From: DAXETY01 sp051155755
GTDB taxonomy: Bacteria > Desulfobacterota > Desulfobacteria > Desulfobacterales > SG8-13
Length of the DNA: 26,067 bases
Assembly (NCBI GenBank): GCA_051155755.1
Contig: DAXETY010000051.1
Location: 1-26,067, forward strand
Direction: 5' to 3'
Made by a program: the position numbers and the translations under genes. Within the stretch, counting starts at the first letter, position 1. The number at the start of each line of letters is the position of its first letter. The notes beneath the pieces are model-generated. The model made no database searches, was not told where the DNA came from, and saw only the letters and a list, made by a program, of their open reading frames with translations. This document shows, piece by piece, positions 1 to 7,889 of the stretch.

Positions 1-277
1 AAAACATCGTATGGATTCAATCCGCTGAATAAAAATTCGGGTTTTGGAAGATTTGAAACGATCGATCGCAGTCACCGCGGTCGATCGATTGTCGAGGTTG
101 CCGCAGATACAAGGAAGAAGTCGTTGCGCGATAGTACACTATGCGCAACGGCGTCTGACGCCGTAGATGCGGTAAGATCGGCAAGCCCGCAAGGGTTTCA
201 AATATTCCAAAACATCGTATGGATTCAATCCGCTGAATAAAAATTCGGGTTTTGGAAGATTTGAAACGATCGATCGC
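1..277. repeat. Two 69-bp direct repeats 208 bp apart, each part of a long inverted repeat
   Basis: Positions 1-69 and 209-277 are identical and begin to differ at 70 and 278. In the second copy, arms at 195-213 and 249-267 are inverted repeats of 19 nt with one mismatch, around a 35-nt loop. The first copy keeps the right arm (41-59) and only the last five bases of the left arm, because the window starts there. The copies could be two units of a 208-bp tandem array running off the left edge, or two insertions of one palindromic element. No ORF here looks real. Identity and the inverted arms are read directly; the type of element is unknown. Confidence 0.85.
122..164. repeat. Two adjoining perfect palindromes between the 69-bp repeats
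   Basis: Bases 122-150 fold into a 13-bp stem (8 bp, one bulged G at 130, then 5 bp) with a 2-nt loop. Bases 148-164 form a 17-nt palindrome, ACGGCGTC-T-GACGCCGT. The two structures share three bases, so they could compete. The function is unknown. A protein-binding site, the core of a mobile repeat or an RNA structure are all possible. Confidence 0.6.
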
Positions 278-356
278 GGTGTAACCATTTTCGCCCAAAT
301 ATCTCCTTAGGGGCGTGATGCGATTTTCCATACCGGGCTTTCGAAAGGAGTTGTCC

Positions 357-563
357 ATGCCCATCTACGAGTACCGTTGCAAGAGCTGTTGCCACTGCTT
401 CGAACACCTGGCGCTTTCCAGTGCCGACCCGGCGCCCGAGTGCCCGGATTGCCGCTGCCCGGATGTCGAAAAACTCATGTCGGCCGGCTGCGTGCGTCCC
501 CGCGGCATCCCCAGCGGCTCCGGTGGATTCGATTCGAAGGCGGCCTGCAAGCCCTCCGGGTGA
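357..563 (+). CDS. FmdB-family zinc-ribbon protein
   Basis: This 68-residue protein begins MPIYEYRC, the hallmark of FmdB-type putative regulatory zinc ribbons. Two CxxC pairs (C8/C11 and C29/C32) would bind one zinc; C12, C14 and C34 are additional cysteines. The C-terminal tail is Gly/Ser-rich, as in other members. The ATG at 357 follows an AAAGGAG at 344-350, which makes it preferable to the in-frame ATG at 318. The biochemical role of the family is unclear; FmdB was named from a formamidase/amidase gene region. The gene stands alone and converges on the acyl-CoA dehydrogenase. Family assignment is secure, function is not. Confidence 0.9.
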   Translation: MPIYEYRCKSCCHCFEHLALSSADPAPECPDCRCPDVEKLMSAGCVRPRGIPSGSGGFDSKAACKPSG

Positions 564-577
564 TCGATCTGAACCCG

Positions 578-595
578 GCGCCCCGGTCGGGGCGC
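578..595. terminator. Hairpin between convergent genes, possible bidirectional terminator
   Basis: GCGCCCC at 578-584 and GGGGCGC at 589-595 form a perfect 7-bp stem with a 4-nt loop. The self-complementary GATCGATC lies on both sides, near 562-569 and 598-605, and could lengthen the stem. It sits between the stop of the zinc-ribbon gene (563) and the convergent stop of the dehydrogenase gene (655). There is no U-tract on either strand, so intrinsic termination is only suggested by position and stability. Confidence 0.45.
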
Positions 596-654
596 AGGAT
601 CGATCCCTTTCCCGTTGAACCGAAGATCGAATGAAACGTTGTGCCAATTCGGGA

Positions 655-1833
655 TCAGCCGGATGTGGTCGGCTGGGTCGCAGGACTGCGTTTGTCCTGG
701 AACAGGTGGTTGGATATGACGATGCGTTGGATTTCAGAAGTGCCTTCGTAAATTGTAAACACCCGCGCATCGCGGTAGAATCGCTCCACCGGATATTCGC
801 GGGTGTATCCGTAACCGCCGTGAATCTGGATGGCCTTTGCGGTAATCCGGTTGACCATTTCCGAGGCAAAGAGCTTGGCCATGGAGGCCTGCATGGTATA
901 GTTCTCCCCGCGGTCTTTCATCGCGGCGGCAGAATACATCAGTTGGCGGGCGGCTTCGATTTCGGTGGCCATATCGGCCATGATCCAGCGCAATCCCTGA
1001 AACTTCGAAATGCTCTGGCCGAACTGTTCCCGGTCGCGCGCGTATTGAATGGCTGCATCCAGAGAAGCCTGGGCCACACCCACAGACTGGGCGGCAATGC
1101 CGATGCGGCCGCCATCCAGACCGGTCATGGCGATTTTGAACCCCTGGCCTTCCTCACCGAGCCGGTTCTCGATCGGTACCCGGCAATCTTCAAAGATGAG
1201 ATCGGTGGTATCCGAGGCCCGCAGGCCCATTTTATCTTCCATGGCGCCCACTTTAAATCCGGGCGTGTCCTTCTCCACCAGAAACGCGCTGATCCCCTTG
1301 TGACGGGCGGCAGGATTGGTTTTGGCCGTCACGATCACCAGACCGGCATTCTTGCCGGTCGTAATAAAGCGTTTGGTTCCGTTTAAAACATATTCGTCAC
1401 CGTCTCGTACCGCCTTGGTGGACTGACGAACCGGGTCCGATCCGGCCTGGGGCTCGGTCAATGCGAACGCCCCGATGATTTCACCGGTGGCCAGTCGCTT
1501 CAGAAACTGATTTTTCTGGGCATCGGTGCCGTAGCGCAGGATGCTCTCGCAAACGATCGAGTTGTGCACCGACATCACCACCGCGGTAGAGGCGCAGGCA
1601 TAGGCCACTTCAGCCAGGGCCAGCACGTAGCTGATGGTATCGGCGCCCGAGCCGTCGTACTCGGGGGGAACCATCATCCCCATGAAGCCGAGTTCCCCGA
1701 GACGCTGCAGGTTTTCCCGGGGAAATTCCTTGGTCTTGTCCCGTTCGGCGGCGGTCGGGGCAATGACCTCCCGGGCAAAATCCCGTACCATGGTCTGAAT
1801 CATCAACTGTTCATCGGTAAGCTGTATCGACAT
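655..1833 (-). CDS. Acyl-CoA dehydrogenase (short-chain/butyryl-CoA type)
   Basis: This 392-residue flavoenzyme has the normal length of the short/medium-chain acyl-CoA dehydrogenase family. It should oxidise an acyl-CoA to the trans-2-enoyl-CoA and pass electrons to electron-transfer flavoprotein. Visible motifs are the substrate/FAD signature FALTEPQAGSD, the DREQFGQSISKFQ segment, the IHGGYGYTREYPVERFYRD block and IYEGTSEIQR, which carries the catalytic Glu at about residue 363. The ATG at 1833 is preferred because GGGAGG lies 9 nt upstream; the in-frame ATG at 1842 has no room for a ribosome site. It lies 231 nt downstream of the XRE-cupin gene on the same strand, so control by that protein is plausible. 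The exact substrate cannot be read from sequence. Confidence 0.95.
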   Translation of the reverse strand: MSIQLTDEQLMIQTMVRDFAREVIAPTAAERDKTKEFPRENLQRLGELGFMGMMVPPEYDGSGADTISYVLALAEVAYACASTAVVMSVHNSIVCESILRYGTDAQKNQFLKRLATGEIIGAFALTEPQAGSDPVRQSTKAVRDGDEYVLNGTKRFITTGKNAGLVIVTAKTNPAARHKGISAFLVEKDTPGFKVGAMEDKMGLRASDTTDLIFEDCRVPIENRLGEEGQGFKIAMTGLDGGRIGIAAQSVGVAQASLDAAIQYARDREQFGQSISKFQGLRWIMADMATEIEAARQLMYSAAAMKDRGENYTMQASMAKLFASEMVNRITAKAIQIHGGYGYTREYPVERFYRDARVFTIYEGTSEIQRIVISNHLFQDKRSPATQPTTSG

Positions 1834-1862
1834 CGAGACCATCCTCCCGTCACAATCCGCTG

Positions 1863-1890
1863 CGGCAGACCCGCTGTATGGGTTCTGCCG
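1863..1890. promoter_or_regulatory. Inverted repeat upstream of the acyl-CoA dehydrogenase gene
   Basis: CGGCAGA (1863-1869) plus CCC pairs with GGG plus TCTGCCG (1884-1890), with one bulged T and a 7-nt loop. It lies 30-57 nt upstream of the minus-strand start at 1833, next to an AT-rich stretch (about 1902-1922) that may hold the promoter. It could be an operator for the adjacent XRE-cupin protein or a leader hairpin. It does not share sequence with the inverted repeat at 2869-2896. Confidence 0.35.
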
Positions 1891-2064
1891 ACCCTTTGAA
1901 CCGCTATATTTAAAATACATACCCCAGGCGCCGCGCTTGGTTCCGCCGCACCGGCGACAGCCACCCAAACAAACGCTTCAATCAGCGTGTAGGGTTCCCA
2001 AAGCCCCTTCCGATGGGGCGGCATGCGTACGCTGTGCATTAGCAAATGGTTCCGGTGCCATCGG

Positions 2065-2613
2065 CTAGGGCTGATAAATGACCACCAGCATATCGGCATT
2101 GACATCGCTGACGTTGCGCATGCGATGGCGAATTCCAGAATTGAAATGCAGTGAATCGCCGCTCTTGAGGCGATTGACATGATCGCCGACAATGATTTCC
2201 ATTTCCCCCTGCAAGATGTACACGAACTCTTCACCCTCGTGTTGATACCCGACGCCCTTGTGATCCTGCAGCGGTTCGACCGAGACTTTAAAGGCTTTCA
2301 AATGTTTGTTTTCGGCGCCGGGGGTCAGTGTCGTATACGCGTAGTTCTCCGTGCGCTTGGTAAACGCCTTTACCCGAGTTTTGAGATTGGCTTCCTGTTC
2401 CCGCAGCAGATAGCCGGAATCCAGTTCCAGTGCCCGGGAGATTTGCAGCAACGCTCCCACCGGCGGAATTTCCTTGCCTGACTCGATATTTTTGAGGTAT
2501 TCCACCGAAAACCCCGTTTCGTTGGCCAGCCGATCGAAGGGCATTTTTTTCTGAATCCGGGCTTTTTTGATTCTTTTTCCAACCGGTTCCAATTCGGTTT
2601 TCTTTTGCGGCAT
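2065..2613 (-). CDS. XRE-family transcriptional regulator with C-terminal cupin domain
   Basis: The 182-residue protein has an N-terminal Cro/C1-type helix-turn-helix at about residues 10-65, containing RLANETGFSVEYLKNIESGKEIPPV. A small-molecule-binding cupin barrel at about 105-178 contains HEGEEFVYILQGEMEI and GDSLHFNSGIRHRM; the histidines and glutamates are the usual cupin metal ligands. Regulators of this architecture usually control catabolic or polyamine genes in response to a ligand bound by the cupin. AGGAGG lies just before the ATG at 2613; an upstream in-frame ATG at 2664 lacks a site. It lies between two acyl-CoA dehydrogenase genes, one downstream on the same strand and one divergent, so an acyl-CoA-related signal is the simple inference. 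Confidence 0.92.
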   Translation of the reverse strand: MPQKKTELEPVGKRIKKARIQKKMPFDRLANETGFSVEYLKNIESGKEIPPVGALLQISRALELDSGYLLREQEANLKTRVKAFTKRTENYAYTTLTPGAENKHLKAFKVSVEPLQDHKGVGYQHEGEEFVYILQGEMEIIVGDHVNRLKSGDSLHFNSGIRHRMRNVSDVNADMLVVIYQP

Positions 2614-2941
2614 GACTCCTCCTTGCAGCGCGATGGCAGCGCGCGTCCCCGCTTGGTGACCCAAGCTGCGCCCGCCGTCGCCGGTTCACCCGGTCGAGTG
2701 AAATGAATCGGATGCAAATGCTGGACGCTTCAAAATATCCGGTCTATACCATCCCGAGGGGCTGGCTGCAATCAGAATCCGGACAGCGGCAGATCCCCGC
2801 CATTGGGACGTCTGTAAGGAAACCCCGCCGATGTCGACGGAACGGCAGCGGGTCCGGTCCGGTTTACAGCGCGCAGATCCGCATTATACTGCGCGCAACG
2901 ATGCAATGACCGCAGTGAACCATTGCCTCTGGAGGCCGCCG
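2614..2941. other. Divergent intergenic region between regulator and acyl-CoA dehydrogenase
   Basis: This 328-bp region carries no convincing gene. It holds the plus-strand promoter and inverted repeat described separately (2863-2896) and the leader of the dehydrogenase gene. I could not pick a convincing promoter for the minus-strand regulator. Confidence 0.6.
2863..2896 (+). promoter_or_regulatory. Sigma-70-like promoter with an embedded inverted repeat (likely operator)
   Basis: TTTACA at 2863-2868 and TATACT at 2885-2890 are separated by 16 nt and each differs from consensus by one base. A perfect 8-bp inverted repeat, GCGCGCAG (2869-2876) and CTGCGCGC (2889-2896), starts right after the -35 and covers the end of the -10. 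A protein bound there would block polymerase. The start of the dehydrogenase gene is about 45 nt downstream. The neighbouring XRE-cupin regulator is the natural candidate ligand-responsive repressor, but this is inference. Confidence 0.6.
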
Positions 2942-4606
2942 ATGGATTTCGACAACTTTCTGATGAATGCGTTCTGGGGGCGGGTCGACCCGGGGCCGTT
3001 CGAATCGTTTCAGGATCTGCAGCACGACGAGAAAACCCGGGCCATCCTCCGGGAATTCGATGCACTCACCGCCGAATACCCGCCGGACCAACTCGAAAAA
3101 GAGGGCCGCATCCCGGAGGCCGCGATGGAACGGTTGCGCACCATCGGCTTTTTCGGGCTGAACATACCGCAAGAATACGGCGGTGTCGGGCTGAATCTCT
3201 GGCAATACCTCAAACTGGTCGAAGCCATTACCGCCCGCAACATGGCCCTGGGATTCGCATCTCTGGCGCACCTGTCCATCGGCACAAAGGGCATTTTGCT
3301 GTTCGGCAGCCAGGATCAGAAACACCGCTACCTGCCCCGGGCCGCCAGCGGCCAGATGATCTTTTCCTACGCGCTGACCGAACCGGAAATCGGATCGGAC
3401 GCCAAAAATATTACCACCACCGCCGAACTGTCTTCCGACGGTCGTCACTATATTCTCAACGGACGCAAAACCTACATTACCAATGCGAACTATGCCGGTG
3501 GACTGACGGTGTTTGCGCAGCTGGATCCGGATCGCTCCGGACACATGGGGGCCTTCGTTGTTGAAACCGGATGGGAGGGCGTTCGCATCGGCCGGGACAT
3601 GCCCAAAATGGGGCTCACGGTGAGTTCCACGGCCGCGGTGCAGTTCAAAAATGTGGTCGTTCCCCAAGAGAATCTGCTGGGTGCGGCCGGCGATGGATTC
3701 AAAATCGCCATGACCATTCTCAACTACGGCCGCCTGGCGCTGGGGGCCGGTTCTTCCGGGATGATGAAGCAGTCCCTGAAAGACATGCGGCAGCGGGCGG
3801 AAAGCCGCATTCAGTTCGGAGTGCCGATTCAACAGTTCGAACTGGTGCAGGAAAAACTGGTGCGTGCGGAGGTCAACCGGCGGGTCACCTCGGCCATGAC
3901 CGCCTTTACCGCCGGATTGCTTGCGGATGAGCCCCTGGCTCAGGTGGCTGCCGAAAGTTCTCACTGCAAACTGTTTGGAACCACCCGCGCCTGGGAAACC
4001 CTTTACGACGCCATGCAGGTAGCCGGTGGCGCCGGATATCTCTCAACCCTGCCCTACGAACGACGCCTGCGCGATTTTCGTGTCGCAACGATCTTCGAAG
4101 GAACCACCGAGATTCACTCTGTTTACCCGGCGATTTTCCTGATGCGCAGTCTCGCCAAACGAATACCGACGCCGGGTTCGGGCAAATGGACCCGGTTGCG
4201 GTTTCTGCTGCGGGGGATGTTCGGACCGTTGCGCTGGCGGCTGCGTTTCGGTATGCGGCCCATGGACCGCGCCGTTGGTTTTGCCCGCGCCAACGCACGG
4301 CGTATCCGTTTGCTTGTCCATGCCGGCCTGCTGCTCTACGGCAAAGACGTGGGGCAACGGGAGTTTTTTTTGCGCCGCATTACCCATTTGAGCCTGCAGA
4401 CCCTGGCGGTTTTCTCTCTGCTGGCCCGAATCGAAGCCGGCCGCCGCCGCGGCTCGCCCGTGGATGCCGATCTGCGCGCGCTGGCCTACTTCATCGAAGC
4501 GACCCGACGACATCGCGATGGCAGACTCGGCATCCTTGCCGTCCGCCTGGAGCGGCTGCACCGCAAGGTCTGGCAGGGGTTGCAGGCTTGCCCTCCCAGC
4601 CGGTAG
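2942..4606 (+). CDS. Long (VLCAD/ACAD9-like) acyl-CoA dehydrogenase
   Basis: At 554 residues this is a dehydrogenase with the extra C-terminal domain of the very-long-chain group. The catalytic part covers about residues 25-400. It includes YALTEPEIGSD, LNGRKTYITNA, the ESRIQFGVPIQQFELVQ segment and ATIFEGTTEIHS with the catalytic Glu at 386. The last 150 or so residues are basic and helical, as in VLCAD relatives that dimerise or touch the membrane. It should oxidise long-chain or branched acyl-CoA. The ATG at 2942 has GGAGG 6 nt upstream; the longer in-frame starts at 2831 and 2906 overlap the promoter or lie close to the predicted transcription start. It is transcribed away from the XRE-cupin regulator. 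Confidence 0.93.
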   Translation: MDFDNFLMNAFWGRVDPGPFESFQDLQHDEKTRAILREFDALTAEYPPDQLEKEGRIPEAAMERLRTIGFFGLNIPQEYGGVGLNLWQYLKLVEAITARNMALGFASLAHLSIGTKGILLFGSQDQKHRYLPRAASGQMIFSYALTEPEIGSDAKNITTTAELSSDGRHYILNGRKTYITNANYAGGLTVFAQLDPDRSGHMGAFVVETGWEGVRIGRDMPKMGLTVSSTAAVQFKNVVVPQENLLGAAGDGFKIAMTILNYGRLALGAGSSGMMKQSLKDMRQRAESRIQFGVPIQQFELVQEKLVRAEVNRRVTSAMTAFTAGLLADEPLAQVAAESSHCKLFGTTRAWETLYDAMQVAGGAGYLSTLPYERRLRDFRVATIFEGTTEIHSVYPAIFLMRSLAKRIPTPGSGKWTRLRFLLRGMFGPLRWRLRFGMRPMDRAVGFARANARRIRLLVHAGLLLYGKDVGQREFFLRRITHLSLQTLAVFSLLARIEAGRRRGSPVDADLRALAYFIEATRRHRDGRLGILAVRLERLHRKVWQGLQACPPSR

Positions 4607-4764
4607 TCCAGACTGCGGCCGGTGCCTCACGCGAAAAGCTTTCAAGCCGATTCCCGGTGTCGGCCGAACGGCCATCGGGACAACGGAAGTCCGACTGCCG
4701 GGCCGGGACAACAAAGGCCTCTTTTCAGGGGTGTATCGTACCCGGCCATCTGGATGGAATCGAA

Positions 4765-5448
4765 TTACAACTCGATGCTGCCGCCCGGCTTCATTACCAT
4801 TACCTGAGCGGCGGTTTCCTGACGAACCCGTTCGGCCCAGGCATTGGGGTCCTGATGGATGACTTCGAACGTATCGTAGTGAATCGGCACCACCTGTCGG
4901 GGTTGAATCAATTGAACCGCCCGCAGGGCATCCTCCGGGCCCATGGTGAAATTGTCGCCGATGGGCAGGATCGCCAGGTCGATGCCTTCATCTCCAATCA
5001 ATTTCATGTCGTAGAACAAACCGGTGTCGCAGGCATGATAAATCTTTTTTCCCTGGATATAGAACAGAAAGCCGCAGGGATTTCCACCGTAGCTTCCGTC
5101 GGGCAGGGCCGAGCCGTGATGCGCGATCGTCAGTTTCACCCGCCCCCAGGGGTAATCGAATCCACCGCCGATGTGCTGGGGATGCAAATTGGCGACCCCC
5201 TGGCCGGCAATCCAGTTGTGGATTTCGAAGTTGGAAATGACAGTGGCGCCGGTTCGGCGGGCGATGGTAAGGGTGTCGCCGATGTGATCGCCGTGACCGT
5301 GGGAGACCAGAATGTAGTCGGCTTCCACCGTGTCGGCGTCGATGGGGGCCAGTGGATTGTCGGTCAGGAACGGATCGGTCAGCAGTTTGTGGCTGCCGGT
5401 GTCGATCAGAAAACAGGCATGACTGTACCACGTAAGTTTCAATGCCAT
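4765..5448 (-). CDS. Metal-dependent hydrolase, UPF0173 family (metallo-beta-lactamase fold)
   Basis: The 227-residue protein matches the usual length of UPF0173 hydrolases. It starts with LTWYSHACFLIDTG and carries the signature H50-x-H52-x-D54-H55 in VSHGHGDHIGDT, followed by IAHHGS, CDTGLF and a C-terminal PIHYDTF. These supply the ligands of a binuclear metal site. The physiological substrate of the family is unknown. AGGGAGG precedes the ATG at 5448; an upstream in-frame ATG at 5511 would overlap the next gene. It lies 59 nt downstream of the thioesterase gene on the same strand and is probably co-transcribed with it. Confidence 0.92.
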   Translation of the reverse strand: MALKLTWYSHACFLIDTGSHKLLTDPFLTDNPLAPIDADTVEADYILVSHGHGDHIGDTLTIARRTGATVISNFEIHNWIAGQGVANLHPQHIGGGFDYPWGRVKLTIAHHGSALPDGSYGGNPCGFLFYIQGKKIYHACDTGLFYDMKLIGDEGIDLAILPIGDNFTMGPEDALRAVQLIQPRQVVPIHYDTFEVIHQDPNAWAERVRQETAAQVMVMKPGGSIEL

Positions 5449-5507
5449 AGCGCCCTCCCTTTTCGTGATTCTTTTTACCTTCGTTGAGCGATCGGAAAAT
5501 ATACTTT

Positions 5508-5942
5508 TCAAAGCCCATTGCCGCCGACCACCCGGCGGAAAGATTCCGGAACACCGGCAATTTTCCTGCGATGGTAGTCATAAAATACGACGCCGGTCTT
5601 GGCCCGGGCAACCTCGCGCCCGGAGGCAAGATCGGTGAGGCGATAGAAGATATCGCAGCCGCGACGGTTGAATTCACCGACGCCCACCGAAACCGTCAGC
5701 ACGTCTCCATAAAATGCCTGATTTTTGTATACGATCACGGCATCGGCAATGATCAAACCGACACCGTCGATATCCAGTTCCGAAAAGCCATGTTGCTTTA
5801 AAAAGCGCACCCGGGCTTCATGCGCCAGAGACAACACGGCGTCGTTGCCGAGGTGGTTTCCGTAATTGATATCGCTGATCCGAACCGGTATCTCCGTGTG
5901 AAACGGCAAGGTTTCCGGAAGTTCGAGCCTGATGCGTGCCAT
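5508..5942 (-). CDS. Acyl-CoA thioesterase, hotdog fold (4HBT-like)
   Basis: This 144-residue single hotdog domain has the characteristic early segment RISDINYGNHLGNDAVLSLAHEARVRFL, in which the Asp of SDINYGNH aligns with the catalytic Asp of 4-hydroxybenzoyl-CoA thioesterases. The strand segment YKNQAFYGDVLTVSVGV and GREVARAKTGVVFYDY complete the fold. It should hydrolyse an acyl-CoA to free acid and CoA, which suits the nearby acyl-CoA dehydrogenases. The ribosome site before the ATG at 5942 is weak (AAAGG about 10 nt upstream), but no better start exists. It leads a probable two-gene minus-strand unit with the UPF0173 hydrolase. Confidence 0.88.
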   Translation of the reverse strand: MARIRLELPETLPFHTEIPVRISDINYGNHLGNDAVLSLAHEARVRFLKQHGFSELDIDGVGLIIADAVIVYKNQAFYGDVLTVSVGVGEFNRRGCDIFYRLTDLASGREVARAKTGVVFYDYHRRKIAGVPESFRRVVGGNGL

Positions 5943-5996
5943 AAATCATGCCTTTGCAGACTTCTGTTTTGGGGAGGTGTTACCGGGCCTTTCTCT

Positions 5997-6024
5997 TTGA
6001 CACGAACCTTTGAGTTGTTAGGTT
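5997..6024 (+). promoter_or_regulatory. Possible promoter for the small membrane protein gene
   Basis: A perfect TTGACA at 5997-6002 is followed after 16 nt by TAGGTT (6019-6024), which matches only three of six -10 positions. It lies about 40 nt upstream of the start at 6065. Confidence 0.3.
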
Positions 6025-6064
6025 TTCGCTAAGCGATCCTTACCGTTTCGAGAAAGGATTTGCA

Positions 6065-6451
6065 ATGAATCGCCAACGACATTTTACGGAATTCCTGCAA
6101 GAGTGCAGGGCGGCTTTCTATCTGTGGTCGATCCGCAATCAAGACGCCGTCTCCAGACAAATCCGCATTCACATGTGGTCGGGCGTCGCTTCTTTCCTTG
6201 TGGCCACGCTTGTGGTGCCGATACCGCTGGAAAAGGCGCTTACCTGGTTGTTCGTTTTGGGCATATCGCTTACAGCGGGGTTGTGGGTATTGGTCGAGCG
6301 GCGGCGTTCCTGGCTGCTGCAAATCCGGGATCCGGAATTAAAACGGGCGGCCCACCGGGCAATGGTCGAATACCTGCAGCAAAAAATCGGGGAAGGCAAA
6401 ACGCGCCACCCGGACTCCTGCGGAGAGTCCGGCTGCAACCGGTATCGGTAG
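6065..6451 (+). CDS. Small membrane protein with two predicted TM helices, unknown function
   Basis: I do not recognise this 128-residue protein. Its N-terminal 36 residues are polar and its central part (about 38-78) holds two hydrophobic helices split by a short PIPLEKA turn. The rest is a basic, helical, presumably cytoplasmic tail (VERRRSWLLQIRDPELKRAAHRAMVEYLQQK). Both ends should lie on the same side of the membrane. AAAGGA lies at a good distance from the ATG at 6065. It is a single gene converging on the rhodanese gene 33 nt away. Codon use resembles the neighbours. The coding call is good; no function can be given. Confidence 0.75.
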   Translation: MNRQRHFTEFLQECRAAFYLWSIRNQDAVSRQIRIHMWSGVASFLVATLVVPIPLEKALTWLFVLGISLTAGLWVLVERRRSWLLQIRDPELKRAAHRAMVEYLQQKIGEGKTRHPDSCGESGCNRYR

Positions 6452-6484
6452 ACAGTTCCGGCGCATGCATTTTGCCGAAAACGT

Positions 6485-6862
6485 TCAATCGGACAACACA
6501 CCGCCGACAAAGCGGTCGGGAACCGGTTCTTTCTCTTTGCGCTGTACCGGAAAACCGGCGTCTCTCCACACATACCAGCCGCCTCTGAGCACCCGAACAT
6601 CGGTGAATCCCGCCTGCAGCAATTGCCGGGCGACCGCCTCGCTGGTTTCCTCGCGCGGGGAGGAACAATAAAGAACGATCCGCTTGCCGGTTTCGAGCCG
6701 GCCGGTCCAATCGGCAATCGCCTTGGGATCTCGGTGGACCGCCGTTTTGATTTTCTGCTGGCTGTGCCGCCAGTCCCGCCGCACATCGATGACCTGAAGA
6801 TCATCGGCGTCCAGTTGCGCGGCAAGTTCATCCTTGGAAATTCGCGCGATGGATTCTGTCAT
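6485..6862 (-). CDS. Rhodanese-like sulfurtransferase
   Basis: The 125-residue protein is a single rhodanese domain. DLQVIDVRRDWRHSQQ is the typical DVR segment. LYCSSPREETSEAVARQL holds the catalytic Cys (C66) and active-site loop, and GFTDVRVLRGGWYVWRDAGFPV is the normal closing motif. It should move sulfane sulfur between donors such as thiosulfate or persulfides and acceptors; the cellular partner is not evident. The loop is two residues longer than the standard CxxGxRS form. AGGAGG precedes the ATG at 6862. It has its own promoter region and converges on the small membrane protein gene. Confidence 0.9.
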   Translation of the reverse strand: MTESIARISKDELAAQLDADDLQVIDVRRDWRHSQQKIKTAVHRDPKAIADWTGRLETGKRIVLYCSSPREETSEAVARQLLQAGFTDVRVLRGGWYVWRDAGFPVQRKEKEPVPDRFVGGVLSD

Positions 6863-6974
6863 GGCAACCTCCTGAAAACAGGTTGAAAATTTTATTCGGA
6901 TGAAGTATTCGGATCCGTTTCCGCTTTCACAACAAGGCGTTCAAGCGCCCCGGGGGGATGCCGTTTGCAGCGCG

Positions 6975-7139
6975 CTAGCCCAGAACTTCGGCCAGCGCCC
7001 TGGCACAGCGACCCTTGGCTTCTTCGGGCCCTTCCAGATCGATGCGCTGTTTTTCAAAATCCACCGAGACCAGCCGGCATCCGTGCTGCTCAACGACATT
7101 CTTCACGATGGTCAATAACTGGGCATCCGATAACTCCAT
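6975..7139 (-). CDS. Small conserved-looking protein of 54 residues, unknown function
   Basis: MELSDAQLLTIVKNVVEQHG leads into a short beta-like segment (CRLVSVDFEKQRIDLEGP) and a helical end. The composition is that of a compact alpha-beta domain. The ATG at 7139 follows GGGAG; a longer in-frame reading back to 7247 would overlap the HAD gene and looks non-coding. It ends a minus-strand pair with the HAD gene 20 nt upstream. I do not recognise the family. Confidence 0.6.
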   Translation of the reverse strand: MELSDAQLLTIVKNVVEQHGCRLVSVDFEKQRIDLEGPEEAKGRCARALAEVLG

Positions 7140-7159
7140 TTGGTTCTCCCGCTCCAGGT

Positions 7160-7642
7160 TCAATTCACCGCCAATATGGACCTCAGCTGATCCAGGGTAT
7201 TGTCTGTAAGCCGATGCAATACAGCGATGCCGCCGGCGGTCTGCCATGCTTCGGCGTTGGCGGCATCGTCATCGATCAGAATGCGTTCCGGTGCGGCGTA
7301 TTTGGCTTTTTCCGATTTTTTACAAATGACGGCGCTGCGTCCGAACCGTTCGCCCAACTGCCGCCGAATCCATTGCAGTTTCCCTTCCCGGCTGTTGCTC
7401 CACAGTCGAGTGCCAATACGCACGGGCGCGGCGGTGAGAATCCGAGGCTCAAACGCTTCAATGAACCTCCAGAGTCTCAAACCGTCCGCTTTCCAGGGCA
7501 TCTCCGACCAGAAAGCGATGCCGTGGCGATCCACGTACTGCCACAGTATCGATTTATCCAGGGCATCGAACTGCGGATGCAACCGCTGGAACGACGCTTC
7601 GATGTCGGTCAGAACGCCGTCCAGGTCACAATATATTTCCAA
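7160..7642 (-). CDS. HAD-superfamily phosphatase, 5'-nucleotidase-like
   Basis: The 160-residue protein starts with MEIYCDLDGVLTD, the HAD motif I: D6 would be the nucleophile and D8 the general acid. A threonine in LTAAP fits motif II, the lysine in KSEKAKYA fits motif III, and ILIDDDAANAEAW fits the Asp pair of motif IV. The small cap and size resemble deoxyribonucleotidase (NT5C) relatives, so a phosphate ester such as a nucleotide is a likely substrate. The start codon is TTG at 7642. A stop codon lies a short way upstream in frame with no ATG or GTG between, and no clear ribosome site is present. Confidence 0.85.
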   Translation of the reverse strand: MEIYCDLDGVLTDIEASFQRLHPQFDALDKSILWQYVDRHGIAFWSEMPWKADGLRLWRFIEAFEPRILTAAPVRIGTRLWSNSREGKLQWIRRQLGERFGRSAVICKKSEKAKYAAPERILIDDDAANAEAWQTAGGIAVLHRLTDNTLDQLRSILAVN

Positions 7643-7645
7643 GGT

Positions 7646-7676
7646 GTTATGCTCGAATTTACGTTTCCCTTGTCAA
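7646..7676 (-). promoter_or_regulatory. Possible promoter abutting the HAD gene
   Basis: On the minus strand, TTGACA (7676-7671) is followed by CATAAC (7651-7646) after 19 nt. The spacing is long, but transcription would begin almost at the TTG start codon and so give a leaderless or near-leaderless message. That would explain the missing ribosome site. Confidence 0.25.
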
Positions 7677-7889
7677 GCGGTTTTCGGCAAATCCGGCCGG
7701 CGTTGCCAATCACAGGTGCCGGGTGTTACGATTTTTTTCCATGCCGACCGGTTCGACACTGCAGTGAAACATCATCACCCTTGACAGGGATGTCAATTCG
7801 GCTCATAGAGGACAGCGTCCCTTTGAAGACCGCCGCCGCGGAATCCCGTGAACGTCTGATTCGACAGCGCGGCGGCAATGCCGGTGGGC

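Noticed and set aside
122..150. Integron attC-like site
   Set aside because: The arms run GTTGCGC then GCGCAAC, with no attC-type spacer architecture, integrase gene or cassette structure; it is a plain hairpin.
4186..5487. Plus-strand ORF of 433 codons
   Set aside because: It runs antisense to the UPF0173 hydrolase and over the end of the acyl-CoA dehydrogenase gene; both real genes have clear motifs.
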